Source of the DNA: Candidatus Thorarchaeota archaeon
GTDB lineage: Archaea > Asgardarchaeota > Thorarchaeia > Thorarchaeales > Thorarchaeaceae
DNA length: 10,912 nt
Assembly (NCBI GenBank): GCA_023134215.1
Contig: JAGLUV010000029.1
Location: forward strand, 1 to 10,912
Reading direction: 5' to 3'
Position numbers and translations under genes: made by a program. Of the stretch, positions 6,538 through 10,912 are shown in pieces (position 1 is the first letter of the stretch; each line of letters opens with the position of its first letter). The notes under the pieces are model-generated. The model made no database searches. It saw nothing but the letters and a program-made list of their open reading frames with translations, and was not told the origin of the DNA.

Positions 6538-7989
6538 TCATTGCATAATGCTGCCACTGAGTTCCATGCATATGGCTTCGGCCTTTTCCCTAGCCTGATT
6601 TGCCATCTCTTGTGTGATAAAGCCCCTTTGAACTGCTCGCTTGAGCAGGTGCTGATCAATGACACGCGCTTTATCCCCTACTGGATTCACTACATCTATC
6701 TCTAGGTCGACGTAACGGACTCTACTTGGGCTGTTTCCATTGCTGGGATACAACTCGACTCCAGTATTGATATTCACGTAGGTGCCTTTCATCTGATTAT
6801 CGCGAGAGTAGTACTTGGTCACCAGAGTGAGAGCTCCCGGAATCACGTGAGTTATTGCATAATCGCCTTCGTCACGAATAACATCGACATCATTGGTATG
6901 GTTCGGAGCAATCTTCAGCTTACGGTTGGTATGCCGGAACTGTCTTTTAATCGAAAGATCGCTAGGATTAATCTCAACAATTCGGCCTCTCGCCAAGATT
7001 ATATTCCGACCGTCTAACTTAACGTGCTCAATGTTTATGGCATCATCAATCCTAGGCATGTCTCGGCTGACTACCTTCTCCAGCTTGGAGGCGAAGTAAG
7101 CTCTCTCACTCGGGCGGTCCTCTATCACCATCTCTGCGAATTCTACGAGCGGTACGTATCCAGCACTCATATAGAAGTGATGTCGGTCAAGTGTGGGTCT
7201 AATCTCTTCTCGGATCTTGTCGAGCGCTTTTTTGACTTCCGCTGGGAACTCGATGTCAGCATTGCTTGTGCCCTCAAATACGAGTCCCGGAGAAACCCTC
7301 TCGGTGTACATGGAACTAACTTGTTGAGCAGAGTCTAATAGATAATCCACTTCATCGCGAAGTTCCTCTTCGGTCAGTCCCTCAGCTGCAGTTCTCCATA
7401 GTATCCCCCAGTTCTCAGTGTGTTTTCGAATTCTCCTTCCCAAAGCTATCAGATTATCTCGTGTTTCTGGATCCTTGATCTTGGTGCTAAGTCGGACCAC
7501 GGGCTCTGGAAGAAGAACGGCGGAACGACCAGGAATGGTGATGCTTGAGGAGAGAATGGGTGCTCTACGTCCATAATCATGTGCCCGCACTTGCACCATG
7601 ACATGAGCCCCCGGTTTCAAATCCTTGCTTGGGAGCAGGCCGGATAGCTCTCCAAGGTCAACTCTGGTATGACCAGTTCTCTCATCCTTCCCTAAAACAC
7701 ACCCCTTGTAGATGGAGCTTTTCGCCACTCTGGGTGTTCGTGTGATGACCCATCCGAGACGCCTTCGCAGTACATCGGTGATTTTTGTCAAGATAGACTC
7801 GTAGGCAATAGCCACAATACCCTGAAGGTCACTTCTGTCCCATATGTCAACATCTGGAATTTCCCTTCGGAAGGGCAACCCGAATCTTCTGGCCACCTCA
7901 GGTATGGGTTGCACAATCTCGAAATGATTCTGTAATAGAATCTGAGTTAGAGACTGCGAATAGATTCCTCTTATCCTTGCTTTTATCAT
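6538..7989 (-). CDS. FAU-1-like RNA-binding protein / probable ribonuclease (S1-like plus DUF402 domains)
   Basis: The family is named for Pyrococcus FAU-1, an AU-rich RNA-binding protein with reported RNase E/G-like activity in rRNA processing. From the ATG at 7989 the protein has 483 residues, close to the roughly 470 usual for the family. The N-terminus MIKARIRGIYSQSLTQIL is typical. Residues about 90-165 form an S1-like RNase E/G-type segment (VDLGELSGLLP, then RAPILSSSITIPGRSAVLLP). HHFYMSAGYVPLVEFAE (270-286) is conserved in the family. The DUF402 domain is C-terminal (about 325-475), with the acidic YVDLEIDVV strand at 426-434. The frame extends 13 codons upstream to a TTG at 8028, but those residues do not fit the family, so 7989 is chosen. 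No strong ribosome-binding site is present. It lies 92 bases downstream of UPF0147 on the same strand, probably co-transcribed. Confidence 0.87.
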   Translation of the reverse strand: MIKARIRGIYSQSLTQILLQNHFEIVQPIPEVARRFGLPFRREIPDVDIWDRSDLQGIVAIAYESILTKITDVLRRRLGWVITRTPRVAKSSIYKGCVLGKDERTGHTRVDLGELSGLLPSKDLKPGAHVMVQVRAHDYGRRAPILSSSITIPGRSAVLLPEPVVRLSTKIKDPETRDNLIALGRRIRKHTENWGILWRTAAEGLTEEELRDEVDYLLDSAQQVSSMYTERVSPGLVFEGTSNADIEFPAEVKKALDKIREEIRPTLDRHHFYMSAGYVPLVEFAEMVIEDRPSERAYFASKLEKVVSRDMPRIDDAINIEHVKLDGRNIILARGRIVEINPSDLSIKRQFRHTNRKLKIAPNHTNDVDVIRDEGDYAITHVIPGALTLVTKYYSRDNQMKGTYVNINTGVELYPSNGNSPSRVRYVDLEIDVVNPVGDKARVIDQHLLKRAVQRGFITQEMANQAREKAEAICMELSGSIMQ

Positions 7990-8081
7990 AGACAAACACT
8001 GGCCCGAATCACTAACCGCCCACCACAATTACCGAGTAACCATGGCTAGCAGCAGGCTTCACTACTGAGCCCTTGAGGTAC

Positions 8082-8375
8082 CTAGTCGCGAATTGGCTCC
8101 AAGAGGCTGGACACGTGCCATATCTTTGTCCGTGCATGGTTTGGACAGTTTGGGTCTTGACTTGGCTCGTCAAGAATCGAAATCGCATTCTGCGCCCTTA
8201 CTGCCGGAGAATCAACCTCATTTTCCAGAACTACAATAGCTTCATTGGCTGCTCGTCTTATGTTACGGGGAACTGAAGAATCCTCAAATATCCGTTTGAG
8301 TAAGTGTTTACTCTGATCTATACTTTTTTGCGTTTCGGGGTCCAAAGGACTCACCTCTAAATTGTCTTGACGCAC
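8082..8375 (-). CDS. UPF0147 family protein
   Basis: This is a small helical archaeal protein of unknown function (UPF0147). The 97-residue reading frame carries the family's conserved blocks: SVPRNIRRAANEAI (34-47), SPAVRAQNAISILDE (56-70) and DPNCPNHARTKIW (74-86), ending with LLEPI as is usual. The first codon taken here is GTG at 8375; a second in-frame GTG at codon 8 (8352-8354) is closer to the usual family start, and neither has a good ribosome-binding site. A perfect 6-bp hairpin lies 3 bases upstream of the first GTG. The gene is divergent from the SSA1-like gene and leads the FAU-1-like gene on the minus strand. Confidence 0.9.
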   Translation of the reverse strand: MRQDNLEVSPLDPETQKSIDQSKHLLKRIFEDSSVPRNIRRAANEAIVVLENEVDSPAVRAQNAISILDEPSQDPNCPNHARTKIWHVSSLLEPIRD

Positions 8376-8378
8376 TGA

Positions 8379-8394
8379 TGTTGTGCGAACAACA
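8379..8394. repeat. Perfect 6-bp inverted repeat next to the UPF0147 start
   Basis: TGTTGT at 8379-8384 and ACAACA at 8389-8394 are exact reverse complements around a 4-base loop (GCGA on the plus strand, TCGC in a UPF0147 transcript). In the minus-strand message it would fold directly before the GTG at 8375. It could be an operator or a leader hairpin; a chance occurrence is also possible at this length. Confidence 0.4.
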
Positions 8395-8515
8395 GAAGAC
8401 TCTCACAGGACTGAACATATCAACGTTTTCATAGATACTCCTCATAGTAGAAGCATCCGGGGATATTGTTTCCTCCGCCTTTTCGTCAACGTGAGAGTCC
8501 AGTCGTTGCGGGGTA

Positions 8516-8522
8516 TTTATAT
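8516..8522 (+). promoter_or_regulatory. TATA box of the SSA1-like gene
   Basis: TTTATAT within GGGTATTTATATCAAAAG is a canonical archaeal TATA element. The expected transcript start is near 8544-8548, only about 10 bases before the ATG at 8557, so the message would be nearly leaderless. This decides the start of the gene, because all codons upstream of it would be untranscribed from this promoter. Confidence 0.6.
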
Positions 8523-8556
8523 CAAAAGATTAGCAATCGCTCCTCGAGTGTCGAGG

Positions 8557-8910
8557 ATGACAAAGCGAAACGATGCCTCAATCAAGAAGATGGCAGAACT
8601 GCTCAGGCAAGGCGCCACCATGCTCGCGCAGGGATGTCCTCAGTGCGGTTCTCCGCTGATGAAGATGGGTGATGACGTGTACTGCGCAACATGTGATCGT
8701 CGCATAGTTGTCGTGGACTCTCAGGAGCAGGTTGAATCACAGGCAGTGAAGGCATTGATTCCCGAACTGCACGAAACTCTACTTAAGAAACTGAAGACCC
8801 TAAACAATGTCATCGAAGCTGAGAATGACACTGAGGCATTGACGAAACTTGCCAACCTCATGGTGCTCCTACTGCAATCACTAGAACGACTTGAGAGCAT
8901 GGCTAATTGA
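8557..8910 (+). CDS. Sjogren's syndrome/scleroderma autoantigen 1 (p27) family zinc-ribbon protein
   Basis: This is a 117-residue homologue of the eukaryotic autoantigen p27 (SSSCA1/ZNRD2); the archaeal proteins have no firmly assigned function. The N-terminal helix TKRNDASIKKMAELLRQGAT leads into a zinc ribbon with C27, C30, C43 and C46 (CPQCGSPL then CATC). A charged helical C-terminal region follows (about 60-117). The family's usual opening, a helix ending in ML followed by a CPxCG ribbon, matches well. The frame remains open upstream to 8383, but the TATA box at 8516-8522 and the family length support the ATG at 8557; an in-frame GTG at 8548 is an alternative leaderless start. It converges with the eS1 gene across 26 bases. 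Confidence 0.88.
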   Translation: MTKRNDASIKKMAELLRQGATMLAQGCPQCGSPLMKMGDDVYCATCDRRIVVVDSQEQVESQAVKALIPELHETLLKKLKTLNNVIEAENDTEALTKLANLMVLLLQSLERLESMAN

Positions 8911-8936
8911 ACTCAACTCTGAAGACGATTCAAAGT

Positions 8937-9614
8937 CTACTCTTTCTTTTCCTTCTTGGAGCTCTTTGTCGTGCCGGTACCTCTTCGGAGTCGGGCACGT
9001 CTAGCCTTCACTTCCTCTGGTCCCTTGAGCACCTTGCTCTTTCGGATCTCACAATTGCGAGTAGGGATAATCACCTTGACTTCTTTGTAGACTTCAGAAG
9101 CAAGGTCTCCTAGCACAACCTTCTGAACCAGCTCATCAAAGCCGTGTTTCTTGGCGTGAGCTCTAATGACTTTCTCAATAGCCTTTCTGACTGCGTGTTT
9201 CTGACTTGTCTTTGCGCGGGTCATCGTGAATACTATCACAGATATGCGCATCAAATAGTCGTCTCGCGTGAGTATTGGGCCGATCCAGTCAATCCTTGAA
9301 GTTCCTCTCTTGACTAGCCCGCGGAGGTGATCAGAACTCCATTCATGTCCGTGGAAAACAGTATATGCCTGCTGACCTGTGACCTCGAGAACCTTGAATT
9401 TTAGTTTCACGTGTATCTGCTCGAAGTTACCCGTCAAGTCATATAGAGTGGGTTGAACTGTGCGCCCAACCAAGAGATTGGGATCACTAGCTGGTGTGTT
9501 GCCTATGTCCTTATTATCGAAATAGTGTGGTGCTAGAATCTGATACCAACTCTTCTCTCGCCACTTATCTCGGGTCCTTGCTGCTGCTTGTCGGCCTTTT
9601 GAGGACATATTCAT
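8937..9614 (-). CDS. rps3ae: 30S ribosomal protein S3Ae (eS1)
   Basis: eS1 is a small-subunit protein shared by archaea and eukaryotes, located near the mRNA exit of the 30S/40S subunit. The 225-residue length is typical of archaea. Recognisable segments are DKWREKSWYQILAPHYFDN (16-34), the LVGRTVQPTLYDLTG block (48-62), GHEWSSDHLRGLVKRGTSRI (89-108), and the VIIPTRNCEIRKSKVLK strand (181-197). The tail is very lysine-rich (TKSSKKEKKE). The ATG at 9614 is followed two codons later by another at 9608; either may be used, and the ribosome-binding site is weak. A possible minus-strand TATA element (TTTTTATTAG) lies at 9703-9712. In many archaea this gene follows rps15, recJ and pcc1 on the same strand; here it lies beyond three other genes, in the opposite direction. 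Confidence 0.97.
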   Translation of the reverse strand: MNMSSKGRQAAARTRDKWREKSWYQILAPHYFDNKDIGNTPASDPNLLVGRTVQPTLYDLTGNFEQIHVKLKFKVLEVTGQQAYTVFHGHEWSSDHLRGLVKRGTSRIDWIGPILTRDDYLMRISVIVFTMTRAKTSQKHAVRKAIEKVIRAHAKKHGFDELVQKVVLGDLASEVYKEVKVIIPTRNCEIRKSKVLKGPEEVKARRARLRRGTGTTKSSKKEKKE

Positions 9615-9824
9615 ATCACACTCGCTGAACCATTCTGGTAAGTCCAGAGAATTACGATTCGGGTCCCTGTTATCCCGGGAACCGCGCGAACGTCAAATGA
9701 GGCTAATAAAAAGATTGTGACGTGAACTCACAATCCGAAATCAATAACTGGCTCGACGGTTCTTTAGCACTTCACAATAAAGCTATTATGACAATATGGG
9801 ATAGGGCTGCTGGAGATAACTAAA
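9615..9824. promoter_or_regulatory. Divergent regulatory region between rps3ae and the zinc-ribbon gene
   Basis: This 210-base gap holds, from left to right, a small hairpin in the rps3ae leader (9632-9652, with ATTCTGG pairing to CCAGAAT around a 2-base bulge), a GC-rich patch with imperfect GGGTCCC/GGGAACC symmetry (9661-9682), a minus-strand TATA candidate (9703-9712) and a perfect 8-bp inverted repeat (9713-9735). For the rightward gene, weak TATA-like runs occur at 9775-9790 and a ribosome-binding site GGAG at 9812-9815. Confidence 0.45.
9713..9735. repeat. Perfect 8-bp inverted repeat, possible operator upstream of rps3ae
   Basis: GATTGTGA at 9713-9720 and TCACAATC at 9728-9735 are exact reverse complements around a 7-base spacer. 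The repeat directly abuts the candidate rps3ae TATA box, a position where a bound regulator could affect transcription. On the minus strand the stem is followed by five T residues, like an intrinsic terminator, but no leftward gene lies upstream to be terminated, so an operator is more likely. Confidence 0.55.
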
Positions 9825-9956
9825 ATGAAAGAAACTTGTCCCCGCTGTGGATACAATGAAGCTGCCCAAGTGCGAAAGGAAATGATTGAAGCTGGGGGCT
9901 ATCGACGTCAGTTTCGTTGCCCGCGATGCAGTCACGTTTGGGAGAAAAAAGACTGA
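9825..9956 (+). CDS. Miniature TFIIS-type zinc-ribbon protein (43 residues)
   Basis: This short frame encodes a single zinc ribbon: MKETCPRCGYNEA with C5 and C8, then RCPRCSHVWEKKD with C32 and C35. The 23-residue spacing and the CxxCxHxW ending closely resemble the C-terminal ribbon of TFS/TFIIS and of RNA polymerase subunits such as Rpb9 and RpoM. The acidic DE pair that TFIIS-type proteins use for transcript cleavage, expected between the cysteine pairs, is not seen; that loop reads KEMIEAGGYRR. A GGAG ribbon-upstream site at 9812-9815 is 9 bases before the ATG, which supports expression. It stands alone between rps3ae and the tRNA. It could be a transcription-related accessory protein or a generic zinc-ribbon; function unassigned. 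Confidence 0.78.
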   Translation: MKETCPRCGYNEAAQVRKEMIEAGGYRRQFRCPRCSHVWEKKD

Positions 9957-9970
9957 TCTTATGCAACGCC

Positions 9971-9984
9971 CGAGGCCTTCCTCG
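9971..9984 (+). terminator. Small hairpin after the zinc-ribbon gene
   Basis: CGAGG at 9971-9975 pairs with CCTCG at 9980-9984 around a CCTT loop, starting 14 bases past the stop codon. It lacks a following T-run, so it may be only a 3' end structure. A second weak stem, GGCAG with CTGCC, can form just downstream. Confidence 0.25.
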
Positions 9985-10028
9985 AAAGGCAGTCCACGCT
10001 CATCTGTCTGCCAACAGTGACAAAACCA

Positions 10029-10036
10029 TTATATCT
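10029..10036 (+). promoter_or_regulatory. TATA box of the tRNA-Leu gene
   Basis: TTATATCT is centred about 32 bases before the first base of the mature tRNA, the usual distance for archaeal tRNA promoters with a short 5' leader to be removed by RNase P. Confidence 0.6.
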
Positions 10037-10064
10037 TATCCACTTTTTACCTTCTTTCGCTGAT

Positions 10065-10152
10065 GCGGAGGTTGCCCAGCCAGGTTAAAGGCGCAGGGTT
10101 TAGGTCCCTGTCTCGTAGGAGTTCGCGAGTTCAAATCTCGCCCTCCGCACCA
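10065..10152 (+). tRNA. tRNA-Leu (anticodon UAG), CCA encoded
   Basis: The 88-base sequence folds into a class II tRNA. The acceptor stem GCGGAGG pairs perfectly with CCTCCGC (10142-10148), followed by A and an encoded CCA. The D-arm contains GCC and GGC around AGCCAGGTTAAA-like loop sequence. The anticodon stem CAGGG (10094-10098) pairs with CCTG-ending CCCTG around the loop TTTAGGT, putting the anticodon TAG at 10101-10103. A long variable arm (TCTCGTAGGAG) is diagnostic of Leu or Ser, and A73 fits leucine. The T-stem GCGAG pairs with CTCGC around TTCAAAT. There is no intron. It reads CUA and related CUN codons. Confidence 0.96.
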
Positions 10153-10253
10153 TTCATTCTTCTCCAAATAGCCTGTGTATGTTCCAGCCAGCGAAGAATT
10201 GATATTAAATCGGGAATATGTACTGATTGTAACCATTCTGGTAGGGGATTCTC

Positions 10254-10751
10254 TTGCAAGAAAAGTCACGTGTGCCGCTTCTCGTAATGATTTCGAGCGC
10301 GTTCTTGCCTTACGGCGTAGTAACAACTAATTCGTGGGGCATGTCCACGAATCAATTCTGGTTGTTCCCTTTCTGGATGTACTTACATGACTTTGGGGAA
10401 TGGTTGGGACTTGGCGTGATTATTCCTCCATTTGTGCCTACATACCCTCTTCCGTTGTTGTTCTTGGGTTTGCTTTGGTGTGCACTTGGTTTCTATACTG
10501 GCAAGGTCTTGCACCGATTCTATGCAGGTCAGATAGAAACAAAGATAGCTTGGTTGTCAACACTCACAGTATTGGTGTTTCAGATAATAATGACAATTTC
10601 CACTGTCCTCATCGCAATGTCAGATTACTGGATAATTCTAGTTATTCCTCTGCCTATCCATTCCCTCATTGTATTAGTTCTACTCAAGGTTGAGATCCGG
10701 CGAGTAGACGGGAATCCTGTGTCTTGGTGGCCAAAAAGCAGCAGTCCCTGA
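10254..10751 (+). CDS. Small integral membrane protein, about four transmembrane helices, unknown function
   Basis: I do not recognise a family. The 165-residue product is very hydrophobic, with likely membrane segments at about 8-24, 64-84, 98-122 and 124-146. The region 34-60 is rich in aromatic residues (QFWLFPFWMYLHDFGEW) and may lie at the membrane surface or form a further short segment. The C-terminus VEIRRVDGNPVSWWPKSSSP is polar. The TTG start at 10254 is supported by an AGGGG at 10243-10247, 6 bases upstream, and by a TATA-like ATATTAAAT at 10202-10210. An ATG at 10287 is an alternative but would cut into the first helix and has no ribosome-binding site. It stands alone after the tRNA, so context gives no hint of its job. 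Confidence 0.65.
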   Translation: MQEKSRVPLLVMISSAFLPYGVVTTNSWGMSTNQFWLFPFWMYLHDFGEWLGLGVIIPPFVPTYPLPLLFLGLLWCALGFYTGKVLHRFYAGQIETKIAWLSTLTVLVFQIIMTISTVLIAMSDYWIILVIPLPIHSLIVLVLLKVEIRRVDGNPVSWWPKSSSP

Positions 10752-10847
10752 AATTAGTGAACTCAAGGTCAATTATCGCTCTCTACACCAATCATTCTAT
10801 CTTGAATCCAAAACACTCATCTTTTCGTCTATTTCTTACCTATTTTC
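10752..10847. other. Non-coding interval at the right end
   Basis: No gene, clear promoter or strong repeat is seen. A pyrimidine-rich stretch around 10818-10846 (CATCTTTTCGTC and TATTTCTTACC) could serve as a T-rich archaeal termination signal for the membrane protein gene. Confidence 0.3.
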
Positions 10848-10912
10848 ATGAAATACATGTTCCTAGCCACTGAAGACAACAAGATGCAGCTCATGCACAT
10901 CCTTCTCAACGC
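10848..10912 (+). CDS. Possible start of a gene cut by the right edge
   Basis: From the ATG at 10848 the frame stays open for 21 codons to the window end, beginning MKYMFLATEDNKMQ. The fragment is too short to recognise, and no TATA box or ribosome-binding site precedes it, so it may not be a gene. Confidence 0.2.
   Translation, partial: MKYMFLATEDNKMQLMHILLN

Larger units (their letters stand above)
8376..8556. other. Divergent intergenic region between UPF0147 and the SSA1-like gene
   Basis: An open frame reads through this stretch on the plus strand from 8383, but it contains a TATA box at 8516-8522 and no recognisable protein sequence, so I treat it as the promoter region of two divergent genes. 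It also holds a 6-bp inverted repeat at 8379-8394. No clear TATA element was found for the leftward gene. Confidence 0.6.

Noticed and set aside
9703..9735. Inverted repeat plus T-run read as an intrinsic terminator on the minus strand
   Set aside because: No leftward gene lies upstream of it (the zinc-ribbon gene and the tRNA face right), so an operator next to the rps3ae promoter is the better reading.
9957..10064. A possible C/D box sRNA between the zinc-ribbon gene and the tRNA
   Set aside because: Short stems exist, but no RTGATGA box C with matching CTGA box D was found.
10036..10326. A 96-residue minus-strand open frame across the tRNA-Leu gene, including the peptide WCGGRDLNSRTPTRQGPKP
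   Set aside because: That peptide is the familiar false translation of a tRNA antisense strand; the region is the tRNA gene.
1..10912. CRISPR arrays, insertion sequences, toxin-antitoxin or defence modules
   Set aside because: No regularly spaced direct repeats, transposase-like proteins or paired small genes of those types were seen; the content is conserved housekeeping genes.

Overview
This window looks like a chromosomal core segment of an archaeon. The gene content is archaeal throughout: the KEOPS subunits Kae1, Bud32 and Pcc1, the archaeal/eukaryotic ribosomal proteins uS15 and eS1, an LSm protein, a COG2433/DUF460 protein, a FAU-1-type RNA-binding protein, a UPF0147 protein and a p27 autoantigen (SSA1) homologue. 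TATA-like boxes (TTTATAT and relatives) lie 25 to 35 bases ahead of several starts, and GTG or TTG starts are common. Kae1 and Bud32 are separate genes rather than fused. The lineage cannot be fixed from sequence alone; the moderate GC and gene mix would fit an Asgard archaeon such as Thorarchaeia, but that is an impression. No mobile element, CRISPR array or sign of recent transfer was seen.

Layout. Positions 1-219 carry no supportable gene. A DUF460 putative RNase H-fold protein (220-2250, +) faces a convergent LSm gene (2271-2501, -). Divergent from LSm is the kae1-bud32 pair (2649-4270, +), whose genes overlap. A TATA box near 4356 then starts a second rightward unit: rps15, a RecJ-like gene and pcc1 (4431-6512). 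Convergent to it are the FAU-1-like gene and UPF0147 (6538-8375, -). A divergent p27/SSA1 zinc-ribbon gene (8557-8910, +) is convergent with the eS1 gene (8937-9614, -). A regulatory interval with a perfect 8-bp inverted repeat separates eS1 from a tiny 43-residue TFIIS-like zinc-ribbon gene (9825-9956, +). A tRNA-Leu(UAG) with encoded CCA (10065-10152) and an unrecognised four-helix membrane protein (10254-10751) follow. The last 160 bases are mostly non-coding, with a possible gene start at the right edge.

How it fits together. The theme is the information-processing core. Kae1, Bud32 and Pcc1 form most of the KEOPS complex that makes t6A37 in ANN-decoding tRNAs; no Cgi121 is seen here. uS15 and eS1 are small-subunit proteins, and LSm and the FAU-1-like protein act on RNA. 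The most interesting gene is the RecJ-like protein between rps15 and pcc1. It keeps the overall archaeal RecJ/GAN architecture but appears to have lost the DHH catalytic residues, which suggests a structural, Cdc45-like replication role rather than a nuclease. No obviously new multi-gene system was found; the best leads are that protein, the miniature zinc ribbon lacking the TFIIS acidic loop, the apparent duplication of RNase H-like motifs in DUF460, and the palindrome upstream of eS1.
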